Translations under genes and position numbers: made by a program | In this document: one piece after another, positions 6,391-12,265 of the stretch | Position numbering within the stretch: the stretch's first letter is position 1 | Layout: the number at the start of each line of letters is the position of its first letter | Source of the DNA: Candidatus Bathyarchaeota archaeon | GTDB taxonomy: Archaea; Thermoproteota; Bathyarchaeia; TCS64 | Assembly (NCBI GenBank): GCA_002726865.1 | Contig: PBSW01000050.1 | Coordinates: forward strand, 1-12,265 | Reading direction: 5' to 3' | Length of the DNA: 12,265 nt | The notes under the pieces: model-generated | Database searches by the model: none | What the model saw: the letters and a program-made list of their open reading frames with translations, nothing else | Told to the model about the DNA's origin: nothing

Positions 6391-7476
6391 CTAAAGGGCA
6401 GTAAAGCCCTCTACAGTCTGCGCGTCTAGTCTCTTGATGAGCTCGATTGTGAGACGGATTGCGTTTTCAGTGTCTTTGAGGCTCAGATATCCCACGTGGC
6501 TATGAATGTGTCTTGTGGGTATACTGATCACAACGCTGGGACAACCTCCCCGGTTCAAGTGGATCCGTCCCGCATCCGTTCCTCCTGAGACCTGGCTTAG
6601 TTGTAGAGGTATTTGTGCGTGCTTCGCGGTCTGGATCACGAGCTCCTTGAAGGGCTGATTAGGGATCATGGATCTGTCCCAGGTGAGCAACCCGGGGCCC
6701 TGCCCCATCTTAGTAATAGCCTCGTATGGCTTGATCCCAGGAACGTCCCCAGCGATGTCCACCTCCAACGCAATTCCCACATCAGGGTTCACTAGATGGG
6801 AAGTGGTTTGGGCTCCGCGTAGCCCCACTTCCTCTTGAACTGTACAGGCCCCATAGATGGTGTTTGGATGCTCGATATCCTGCTCCTTTATGCGTCGTAT
6901 AGTCTCCATCAGGATAAACGCACCTATTCTATCATCGAAGGCCTTTCCCATCGCCACCTTTCCGTCTCTAACCAGCTTAAAAGGGCTCCAAGGCACGGCG
7001 GGATCCCCAATTCTCACACCGGCCTCAACAACCTCCTCTTTGCTAGTGGCCCCTATATCAATGAACATCTGATGCCTCTCCACCACTTTGCTTCTCTCCG
7101 CAGCAGGGAGGATATGCGGAGGCTTAGACGCGATCACCCCATCCAAATCCCCTTTCTGGCCACGGATAACAACCCTCTGCCCCAAGAGCACCTGGCTCCA
7201 CCATCCCCCTAGGGCGTTAAATGTGAGGAAACCCTCCTTTGAAACTGAGGAAACCATGAATCCAATCTCATCCGTATGCCCCGCCAAAAGCAGCCTTGGC
7301 CTATCCTCCGTCCCCCTAGAGACAAATGTGACAGACCCCAGCCTATCCACAAACACATCGTCAGCGTAAGGCGCCATGTAATTTTTACAGATCGTATTGG
7401 CTTCCCTCTCGAATCCCGATGGCCCAAAGGCCTCCATGAGCTCTTTCATGAGCGTCAAGGACTTTTCATTGAACAT
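6391..7476 (-). CDS. M42 family aminopeptidase (TET/glutamyl aminopeptidase-like)
   Basis: A cytoplasmic, di-metal aminopeptidase; characterised archaeal members form 12-subunit TET complexes that finish the breakdown of peptides released by the proteasome. Numbered from ATG 7476 (361 residues): N-terminal FGPSGFE (17-23), AGHTDEIGF (65-73; metal ligand His67 and Asp69), the PDZ-like/dimer insert (about 90-165), AFDDR (179-183; bridging Asp181), QEEVGLRGA (214-222; general base Glu215, ligand Glu216), ALEVD (236-240), and TRHIHSH (321-327; last His ligand). Everything needed for activity is present. Start: the frame opens at TTG 7506, but that would add ten hydrophobic residues the family lacks. 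ATG 7476 lies about 32 bp after an ATTAATTT box. Endoglucanase annotations of this family are historical misnomers. Family membership is firm; peptide specificity is not readable. Confidence 0.93.
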   Translation of the reverse strand: MFNEKSLTLMKELMEAFGPSGFEREANTICKNYMAPYADDVFVDRLGSVTFVSRGTEDRPRLLLAGHTDEIGFMVSSVSKEGFLTFNALGGWWSQVLLGQRVVIRGQKGDLDGVIASKPPHILPAAERSKVVERHQMFIDIGATSKEEVVEAGVRIGDPAVPWSPFKLVRDGKVAMGKAFDDRIGAFILMETIRRIKEQDIEHPNTIYGACTVQEEVGLRGAQTTSHLVNPDVGIALEVDIAGDVPGIKPYEAITKMGQGPGLLTWDRSMIPNQPFKELVIQTAKHAQIPLQLSQVSGGTDAGRIHLNRGGCPSVVISIPTRHIHSHVGYLSLKDTENAIRLTIELIKRLDAQTVEGFTAL

Positions 7477-7504
7477 AATAAACAACGAAAAGTAGAACCA
7501 GCAC

Positions 7505-7512
7505 AAATTAAT
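7505..7512 (-). promoter_or_regulatory. TATA-like box of the M42 peptidase gene
   Basis: On the - strand ATTAATTT is centred about 32 bp before ATG 7476, predicting a leader of only a few bases. It lies in the short gap after the TrmI stop codon, so the peptidase can be transcribed apart from trmI. Confidence 0.35.
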
Positions 7513-7525
7513 GATTATCGATTCC

Positions 7526-8335
7526 CTATTTGAGGATCTTCCGGGCCGAGGTAATGTATCCTGAGTGGCCCAGCATCTGAGTCTGGGGGCGCGTCTTATT
7601 CTCAGCCACGGTTATCTTCCTCAGCATGAGCTCGATGGTCTTGATCTCTACGAAAGGCATCTCTTTGAGCGCATATGTCGTTTTCATCACCTGCTCGATG
7701 GTAGGGCTGAAGGAAACGAAAACCCCGCTACCAGCTAGTGCCTCGTATGCATGGGGCACCACAAGCCAAGGAACCGCCATGTCAAGAACTACAGCATCCA
7801 CGTTAGCAACTTCGATGCCTTGAGTCACGTCCCCTTCTCTTAATTCCACGAAATCCATGAGTTTAGCCCTCTCTATGTTCCTGGCGGCAACCCTTTGGAA
7901 TTTTGGGTTAATTTCATAGGAATAGATTATGCCGTCAGGTCTTACGGCGTCAACAAGGGATAGGGTGAGGGCCCCGCTCCCGGTTCCTGCTTCGACTACT
8001 CTACAACCTGAGCCCACTCCGAGCAGGATCATAATGTATCCGATGTCTTTAGGGTAGAGGACTTGGGTCCTGCGGTCGGTCTTGAGGATCCTGTCCCTGA
8101 TCAATGGCTTGAGGGCTATGAACCTGATCCCGAGGCTGCTCACCAGAGGGGAGCCATAGGGTCGGCCTATAATCTCGTCCAGCTCAACGTAGCCCTTATG
8201 TGTGTGGAACTGGGCTCCGGCCTCTACACGAATCATATAGGTGCGTTTTCCATCGAGGTAGAGAAGGATGTCGTCGCCTTCGCCTATGTTAGTCATCCCA
8301 TGCCTAGAGGGGTCTCCTTGGATAAAGTCTTCCAT
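7526..8335 (-). CDS. trmI: tRNA (adenine-N1) methyltransferase TrmI (m1A57/58)
   Basis: An S-adenosylmethionine-dependent methyltransferase of 269 residues that methylates N1 of A58 (and in archaea A57) in the T-loop of tRNAs, a mark linked to tRNA stability. The N-terminal beta domain (1-90) contains GDDILLYLDGKR and GYVELDEIIGRPYGS; the linker YPKDIGYI (94-101) is a hallmark of archaeal TrmI. The Rossmann domain has motif I EAGTGSGALT (115-124), acidic Glu141 after strand 2, GDV (168-170) and LDMAVPW (184-190) at the active site, where many homologues have DLP.PW; the Met-Ala here is a mild variation. The C-terminus ends in LGHSGYITSARK, close to the family's GHTGYLT.AR. ATG 8335 is supported by a Shine-Dalgarno site nine bases upstream; ATG 8296 would remove part of the first strand. 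Confidence 0.93.
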   Translation of the reverse strand: MEDFIQGDPSRHGMTNIGEGDDILLYLDGKRTYMIRVEAGAQFHTHKGYVELDEIIGRPYGSPLVSSLGIRFIALKPLIRDRILKTDRRTQVLYPKDIGYIMILLGVGSGCRVVEAGTGSGALTLSLVDAVRPDGIIYSYEINPKFQRVAARNIERAKLMDFVELREGDVTQGIEVANVDAVVLDMAVPWLVVPHAYEALAGSGVFVSFSPTIEQVMKTTYALKEMPFVEIKTIELMLRKITVAENKTRPQTQMLGHSGYITSARKILK

Positions 8336-8336
8336 C

Positions 8337-8349
8337 GAGGTTATACCTC
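8337..8349 (-). promoter_or_regulatory. Hairpin holding the trmI Shine-Dalgarno site
   Basis: On the - strand GAGGT (8349-8345) is the only Shine-Dalgarno-like site before trmI, and it is the 5' arm of a perfect inverted repeat with ACCTC (8341-8337) around a three-base loop. In the RNA the ribosome site would be paired just in front of the AUG. Confidence 0.5.
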
Positions 8350-8370
8350 AAAAGGGGAGAGCGATGTAAT

Positions 8371-8380
8371 TTTTTTTAAA
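8371..8380 (-). promoter_or_regulatory. TATA-like box of trmI
   Basis: The - strand reads TTTAAAAAAA here, preceded by a purine-poor stretch. Its centre is about 26 bp before 8350, so the RNA would begin at the Shine-Dalgarno hairpin, leaving a leader of about 15 nt. Confidence 0.5.
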
Positions 8381-8482
8381 CTTTCAACTCCCAATTTGCC
8401 ACGAATAAGTGGATTTTCCACACCCTATCTGAAATTCGTGAATGCCAGAAAACTCAGAAAAGGGAAGAGGTTACTTTTTGGG

Positions 8483-8920
8483 CTATTTCTTCTGATGCTT
8501 GAGCTCTTCTACCTTCTGGTTGAACTCCTCTATGCGTTTATTGATCTCTACGGTGAACTCTGGGAAGTCATACTCCTCTGCGATGAAATCTCCCTCCCAC
8601 CACTCCACGGTCAGGCAGTCTTCCTCGGGAAGGAATATATGGGGCACGCCGGCGGGAACATCAAGGATCTCCCCCTCCACGAGGACGTGATCTAGGTTTT
8701 CACCATTCACCTTGAAGACGTACCTTCCCATACCTTTCATCAGTAATGTGTGCTGGTCTACGGGGTGGATGTGGTTCCCCCTAAAAAGGCCTCCCCTCGT
8801 GTAAAGGATGGAATAGAACTTGCCTTCATATGTGAATTTGTGGCCTTCTCCCACTGCGGTTGGCTCTCCTCCTCCCCATCTTTGAAGGTCAAGTATGAAG
8901 TCTAGGGTCATGTTATTCAC
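8483..8920 (-). CDS. Cupin-fold protein, single domain
   Basis: A 145-residue protein with one cupin barrel and a charged helical C-tail (about 122-145, Glu/Lys-rich, possibly coiled). Cupin motif 1 reads G44-X5-H50-X-H52-X3-Q56-X6-G63, keeping two histidines but with Gln where the usual Glu ligand stands; motif 2 reads G83-X5-P89-X-G91-X2-H94, keeping the third His, with Pro98 in place of Asn. A three-His metal site is therefore likely, with an altered fourth ligand. Such small cupins act as sugar isomerases, dioxygenases or binding proteins; I cannot choose. Start: GTG 8920 is about 26 bp after a TATA-like box on the - strand, so leaderless; ATG 8911 would shorten it by three residues. The alpha/beta hydrolase gene ends 42 bp upstream, so the two may be partly co-transcribed. 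Confidence 0.8.
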   Translation of the reverse strand: MNNMTLDFILDLQRWGGGEPTAVGEGHKFTYEGKFYSILYTRGGLFRGNHIHPVDQHTLLMKGMGRYVFKVNGENLDHVLVEGEILDVPAGVPHIFLPEEDCLTVEWWEGDFIAEEYDFPEFTVEINKRIEEFNQKVEELKHQKK

Positions 8921-8941
8921 TGTGGATAGACCAGATAGGAA

Positions 8942-8950
8942 GGATAAGAC
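8942..8950 (-). promoter_or_regulatory. TATA-like box of the cupin gene
   Basis: The - strand reads TCTTATCCT in the short gap before the cupin gene; its centre is about 26 bp from GTG 8920, which favours that codon over ATG 8911. The match to consensus is weak. Confidence 0.3.
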
Positions 8951-8962
8951 CTTTGGGAAGGG

Positions 8963-9772
8963 CTATGCTATGCGTTCAAGAAAGCGCCTTAGGTGTCTCT
9001 CGAACTCTATTGGATTATCTTGAGGTACCATATGGGTTGCCTCCTTTACTGTGACGATCTCAATACCTGAGATGACTTCCCGCATCCTTTCTTGGGCAGC
9101 CAGGGTCACAACGGCGCTCTTGCCTCCTAGAACCATAAGAGTCGCTGTCTCGATCCTCTTTGCGAAGGGCCAGAGATCAAGGGATAGGCTGGGCCGCATA
9201 ATGTTTGGGGTCGACTTCAGCGTCAGCTTACCTTCATTATCCTCTTTGAGGCCATGCTTAATCCGGTTCTCCACAGCGTCCTCTGTAAAACCAGAGTACT
9301 TCTCCTTGAAGTAGTCCCTAGCCTGCTCCTTACTTTCGAAAAGTTTAGGGGGCGGGGCCGACGAGTATTTTCTCTTCTCAATCCGGGGTGCGATATCAAC
9401 CAACACTAGGCCTTTGAGTTCGTTGGGATGCTCCGCTGCGAGGGTTATTCCCATCATCCCCCCAACGCTATGTCCTATCAGGATTATCGGCTCGAAGGCC
9501 AGCTGCCTATAGCAGTCTCTCATGATCTCGGCGTGGTCAGGAAGAGTGAGAGATGGTTTAGGAATATCCGAGTCCCCGTGATCTAAGATGGTTAATCCCA
9601 GCATCTGGTACTCTCCATTGAGGGCATTATATATGGCCTCGAAACCATGGGCATCCATTCCCATGCTGTGGATAAAGACGAGCTTGGGGCCGGTGCCACC
9701 CCAGAGGAGGTAGTGGACTCTGTATCCTCCGCTTTTGAGGAATCCTTCCTTAGGCTCAGACATCGTGATCAA
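8963..9772 (-). CDS. Alpha/beta-hydrolase fold protein
   Basis: A cytoplasmic hydrolase of 269 residues with the canonical fold: oxyanion region FIHSMG (33-38), LDHGDSD (63-69) corresponding to the usual D.RG.G.S turn, nucleophile elbow GHSVGG (100-105, Ser102), VDIAP (125-129) after strand 6, a helical lid (about 131-205), and catalytic His247 in EATHMVPQDNP. Where many relatives have Asp after strand 7 (G..SD), this protein reads GGKSAV (216-221), so the acid may come from Asp126 instead. Esters, lactones or C-C bonds are all possible substrates. Start: TTG 9772 lies about 26 bp after a TATA-like box and would be leaderless; ATG 9763 is the alternative and loses three residues. Family assignment is firm, function is not. 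Confidence 0.87.
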   Translation of the reverse strand: MITMSEPKEGFLKSGGYRVHYLLWGGTGPKLVFIHSMGMDAHGFEAIYNALNGEYQMLGLTILDHGDSDIPKPSLTLPDHAEIMRDCYRQLAFEPIILIGHSVGGMMGITLAAEHPNELKGLVLVDIAPRIEKRKYSSAPPPKLFESKEQARDYFKEKYSGFTEDAVENRIKHGLKEDNEGKLTLKSTPNIMRPSLSLDLWPFAKRIETATLMVLGGKSAVVTLAAQERMREVISGIEIVTVKEATHMVPQDNPIEFERHLRRFLERIA

Positions 9773-9794
9773 GGATGTAGTCTGTCTTTCGGGC

Positions 9795-9803
9795 TTAAAT
9801 TAT
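9795..9803 (-). promoter_or_regulatory. TATA-like box of the alpha/beta-hydrolase gene
   Basis: The - strand reads ATAATTTAAG; centre about 26 bp before TTG 9772. Good match and spacing, supporting a leaderless TTG start. Confidence 0.5.
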
Positions 9804-9926
9804 AACCTCCACTTCCAATGCTTTTTTCTCACACACTGCTGAGAGACAATAAATATGGGGGCGTGCGCCAAAAACAAATGAAACTTTGAAACAGGTATTT
9901 ATAAAATCATGTTCAATGTCTAAGAA

Positions 9927-10033
9927 GAGTACAACACAATTGTAAGACAGACGAGTTATTTTTGGCGGTGCATGGAAAAAAATCCTGTCGTGCGCGCGAT
10001 CAGGATATTTAACTCTTAGATCTCATTTTTTTT
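9927..10033 (+). ncRNA. Candidate small RNA between an orphan TATA box and a T8 run
   Basis: TTTATAAAA (9898-9906) predicts transcription from about 9927 on the + strand, where no gene starts. Within the next 107 bases lies a stem of ATCCTG (9982-9987) with CAGGAT (10001-10006), extended inward by TCG/CGA with one bulged T, around the loop TGCGCG. The stretch ends with TTTTTTTT (10026-10033), a typical archaeal termination tract. I recognise no known RNA family; the unit could also be part of a regulated leader for the MBL gene. Confidence 0.35.
9982..10006. repeat. Imperfect inverted repeat with CG-rich loop
   Basis: Arms ATCCTG-TCG and CGA-T-CAGGAT (nine pairs with one bulge) enclose TGCGCG. 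It could be an RNA stem or a protein-binding site upstream of the surface-protein promoter. Confidence 0.5.
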
Positions 10034-10052
10034 ACGCGCGCGAAATTATTTA

Positions 10053-10062
10053 TATTTAAATA
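10053..10062 (+). promoter_or_regulatory. TATA-like box of the secreted MBL gene
   Basis: TATTTAAATA, inside a longer AT stretch and ten bases after a (CG)4 tract, is centred 29 bp before TTG 10087. An in-frame stop (TAA, 10084-10086) directly precedes that TTG, so TTG 10087 is the first possible start and the RNA is leaderless or nearly so. Confidence 0.55.
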
Positions 10063-10086
10063 TTTTAACCAATATTAACGAGCTAA

Positions 10087-12265
10087 TTGACTCGATTCAG
10101 GAATTTAGCCACAATTTGCTTTCTAATAATATTGTCGTTTTTCTTTGCATTTCTAGTACCCTCTGTCTTGTCATCCCATGGAGATCCCTCTCAAAAAATA
10201 TATTTAGGTAGAAGAGTCCCCCTAACGCGTCAGGATCTCTGGAGCTATACCTTTTCTCCTGGGAGTCGTGTGGACGCCTCTCTTGATGTGGCTAACGAGG
10301 TCATCTTCACAGGGTCCGAGAACGCTAAGGTTTACGCGTTTAGCACACCCCAAAGCAACACATCGCATTTGACAACGGGAGAATGGACCGTTTTTCTTCT
10401 TGTGGATGTGGGTGAATCCTCTGCTTTGGATGCGTCATTCGGCATGAAAACTGATGCCACCAACGGGTTTGATGAAAATCTAGGAGAACTAGTGCTCCCA
10501 CCTGGATTCGCAGGAGTTGAATCATACTTCTACCACCCCGACAACCCTTCCAGCCCAGTTAATCTCCGAAAACTGTACGCGAGTTACCTGCCGGAAGAGT
10601 ACCCGGCGAATTGGACCTTTAAAGTACATACATTCACCGGAGTCTCCGGAGAATCAACACTGTCCTGGTCCGCATCGGATATCACATTCATCCCCAACGA
10701 TTATACTGTGAATCTAGACACTCCAACGGACTCTGTGGATATGCGTGAATCATCCCAGTATACGTGGACCGCTGAGGAAGATACTACGTACACATTCAAG
10801 ATCACTTTGACTAGAGAGGTTGAGTTAATGCTGGAGTCGAATGCAAACCGTGTGAAAGCATTAACGCCTGATCAGATTGTCATAAATGAGTTCGATCAGA
10901 ATCCGTTGGGAAACGATAATTATCTCAGCGTTGAGGAGTGGGTGGAGCTTTACAATCCTTCATCTGAACCTGTTGATATAAGCACATGGTCTATTTTAAC
11001 AACAGGTGGAAAAGAAGTCACTGTTACTATATCCGAAGGTACTATTATTGAAGCAGACAGTTTCTATGTACTTAGTCGCGCCTCCCAGTGGTTGGATAAC
11101 GATGGAGAGAGCATCATTCTCAGGGATGCTGGTGAAAATGAGATCGATAGAACACCTCCCTTAAGTGATGATCAGAATGATGAGCTCTCATGGTCGAGAT
11201 ATCCCAATGGCCAAGATGGAGACTTGGATACTGATTGGAGATTACAGCCCTCAACAAAGGGATCAACAAATAGCGGGGAACTCCCTCCGCTTGAACCTAA
11301 ACCAGAGCCCGAAACCGAGCCTGTTCTCCCATTTATCCAGACTACACCCCCAATTCCCCTATCAGAGAATGTCATAGTGCATTTCATAGACGTGGGCCAG
11401 GGAGACGCCATCTTTGTGGATACACCAGATCTCGACATGCTCATAGACGGAGGCCCGCGGTCGGCAGGGGACCTCGTTGTAGATTATCTCCTAACTCTGA
11501 ATGTCACACGGATCGATTACGTTGTTGCCACCCATCCCCATGCCGATCACATCGGCGGGTTGATTACCGTACTAGAAGAGTACAATATATCTCAGATTCC
11601 CGTCGTCATCGATAGTGGATACCCCGCAACAACAGTCACTTACCAGGACTATGTCTCCTCAGTAGGGTCGAGAACGGTTCAAACAGCAATCAGGGGGAAC
11701 AGTATCCTCTTGGATGACCGTGTCGTAGTCACTATTCTCAATCCTATCCACCCACTAGAGTTTGACGATGCAAATGACAACAGCATTGTCATGAGGCTAC
11801 AGGTATACAACATGACCTTCCTGCTTACGGGAGACAGCAAAGCCTCCACCGAAGCGAGTATCTTGGATGCGGGCATAGATTTGAGCTCCACGGTCTTGAA
11901 GGTTGCCCACCACGGTAGTCAGACCTCCACGAGTTCAGAATATTTAGAGTTGGTTGACCCAGAGGTTGCTTTAATATCCGTGGGGGGAGGAAATCGATAT
12001 GGGCATCCTCATCAGGAAACCCTGGATGCACTAGTAATCAAAAATATTATTATTTATCGGACCGATCTCCATGGCTCAGTGAAGATAACCACTGATGGTG
12101 TAGGTTACAGTATACAAACTGAATTTCCTGGCTCTGATTTGTCCGCTGAGTCTGTTTCAGCTCCTTCTCCTGAACCTGCTCCCGATCCTAAGTTAGCTCC
12201 TGCTCCCGATCCTAAGTTAGCTCCTGCTCCCGATCCTAAGTTAGCTCCTGCTCCCGATCCTAAGT
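10087..12265 (+). CDS. Secreted LTD-MBL hydrolase (ComEC-type metallo-beta-lactamase domain) with C-terminal Pro-rich repeats, partial
   Basis: Open from TTG 10087 to the window edge, 726 residues so far. Residues 1-30 are a signal peptide: basic MTRFR, a hydrophobic core (about 8-24), a likely cut near LSS-HGD. Residues 35-255 form a Thr/Ser-rich, beta-looking domain I do not recognise. Residues about 262-395 are a lamin-tail domain (IVINEFDQNP, EEWVELYNPSSEPVDISTW, WLDNDGESIIL). A Pro/Glu linker (398-426) leads to the MBL domain (428-675): HFIDVGQGDAIF (432-443), DGG (454-456), HPHADH (483-488), LLTGD (579-583), AHHGS (607-611) and GHPH (639-642), the complete ComEC/Rec2-type set. Five N-x-S/T sites suggest glycosylation. 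The tail is (APAPDPKL)n. LTD-MBL fusions are known as extracellular or membrane-associated hydrolases tied to nucleotide metabolism, so a surface nuclease or phosphodiesterase is inferred. There are no ComEC channel helices in the part seen. Confidence 0.88.
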   Translation, partial: MTRFRNLATICFLIILSFFFAFLVPSVLSSHGDPSQKIYLGRRVPLTRQDLWSYTFSPGSRVDASLDVANEVIFTGSENAKVYAFSTPQSNTSHLTTGEWTVFLLVDVGESSALDASFGMKTDATNGFDENLGELVLPPGFAGVESYFYHPDNPSSPVNLRKLYASYLPEEYPANWTFKVHTFTGVSGESTLSWSASDITFIPNDYTVNLDTPTDSVDMRESSQYTWTAEEDTTYTFKITLTREVELMLESNANRVKALTPDQIVINEFDQNPLGNDNYLSVEEWVELYNPSSEPVDISTWSILTTGGKEVTVTISEGTIIEADSFYVLSRASQWLDNDGESIILRDAGENEIDRTPPLSDDQNDELSWSRYPNGQDGDLDTDWRLQPSTKGSTNSGELPPLEPKPEPETEPVLPFIQTTPPIPLSENVIVHFIDVGQGDAIFVDTPDLDMLIDGGPRSAGDLVVDYLLTLNVTRIDYVVATHPHADHIGGLITVLEEYNISQIPVVIDSGYPATTVTYQDYVSSVGSRTVQTAIRGNSILLDDRVVVTILNPIHPLEFDDANDNSIVMRLQVYNMTFLLTGDSKASTEASILDAGIDLSSTVLKVAHHGSQTSTSSEYLELVDPEVALISVGGGNRYGHPHQETLDALVIKNIIIYRTDLHGSVKITTDGVGYSIQTEFPGSDLSAESVSAPSPEPAPDPKLAPAPDPKLAPAPDPKLAPAPDPK
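12172..12265 (+). repeat. 24-bp tandem repeat coding for an APAPDPKL unit
   Basis: Units start at 12172, 12196, 12220 and 12244; the last is cut by the window edge after 22 bases. Units two and three, and the visible part of four, are identical at every base including third codon positions; the first differs only in its first codon pair (Glu-Pro for Ala-Pro). The encoded Pro-rich, alternating acidic and basic unit resembles extended surface spacers. Copy number is unknown because the array continues past the window. Confidence 0.95.

Larger units (their letters stand above)
9773..10086. other. Divergent intergenic region with three promoters and a possible small RNA
   Basis: This AT-rich gap separates the - strand hydrolase from the + strand surface protein. 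It holds the hydrolase promoter (9795-9803), the palindrome GGCGTGCGCC (9860-9869), an orphan + strand TATA box (9898-9906), an inverted repeat (9982-10006), a T8 run (10026-10033), two CG tracts and the promoter of the MBL gene. A 15-codon frame (9972-10019) with a near Shine-Dalgarno site spaced too closely is probably chance. Confidence 0.5.

Noticed and set aside
8063..8695. 210-codon + strand frame across trmI and the cupin gene
   Set aside because: It is antisense to two well-supported conserved genes and their gap, and its translation has no family features.
9972..10019. 15-codon + strand mini-frame with GGCGGTG just upstream
   Set aside because: The ribosome-site-like sequence is only one base from the ATG and the frame overlaps a stem and CG tract; more likely structural.
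12172..12265. Direct repeats as a possible CRISPR array
   Set aside because: The units are contiguous without spacers, 24 bp long, and continue an open reading frame as a Pro-rich peptide.
10087..12265. ComEC DNA-uptake channel protein
   Set aside because: The MBL domain matches the ComEC type, but no multi-helix channel segment exists; the only hydrophobic stretch is the signal peptide.

Overview
The window reads as archaeal chromosome. It carries a UPF0147 family gene (an archaeal family), an archaeal-type tRNA m1A methyltransferase TrmI, an M42 aminopeptidase, and AT-rich TATA-like boxes whose centres lie about 24-28 bp upstream of start codons. Many starts are TTG or GTG with little or no leader, which fits leaderless transcription. 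Only a few genes show a Shine-Dalgarno site (UPF0147, TrmI, probably the HAD gene). The exact lineage cannot be fixed from this sequence; an uncultured TACK-type archaeon (for example Bathyarchaeia-like) is a guess.

Layout. Positions 1-6037 are all on the + strand: the 3' end of a D-aminoacylase gene; a two-gene ABC-2 exporter operon (ATPase and permease, overlapping by 8 bp); a HAD phosphatase; UPF0147 with a clear hairpin-plus-T-run terminator; a small three-helix membrane protein; a TatD-type metal-dependent hydrolase; a tRNA-Ser(UGA) with encoded CCA; and a DedA/VTT membrane protein. Positions 6391-9772 are on the - strand. In transcription order they are an alpha/beta hydrolase, a small cupin, TrmI and an M42 aminopeptidase, each with its own plausible promoter. 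From 10087 a + strand gene runs off the end of the window.

That last gene is the most distinctive. It encodes a predicted secreted protein with a signal peptide, an N-terminal beta-rich region, a lamin-tail domain (LTD), a proline/glutamate linker, a ComEC-type metallo-beta-lactamase (MBL) domain with all main metal-binding motifs, and a C-terminal Pro-rich repeat whose 24-bp DNA units are identical copies. The window ends inside the repeat. LTD-MBL fusions are linked in the literature to extracellular or membrane-associated nucleotide/oligonucleotide hydrolysis, so a surface nuclease or phosphodiesterase used for scavenging or DNA processing is the best inference.

The degradative genes (D-aminoacylase, M42 aminopeptidase, alpha/beta hydrolase, secreted MBL hydrolase) fit a heterotroph that recycles peptides and nucleic acids. 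The rest is housekeeping and transport. Four stretches lack a convincing gene: 4859-5232, 6038-6390, 9773-10086 and the shorter 2288-2450. Two of these (4882-5024 and 9896-10042) hold a TATA-like box, a downstream T-run and a (CG)4 tract, and may encode small RNAs. No CRISPR array, insertion sequence, integrase or att site is visible. I found no complete new multi-gene system. The secreted LTD-MBL repeat protein, the CG-tract motif and the orphan promoter/T-run units are the best leads.
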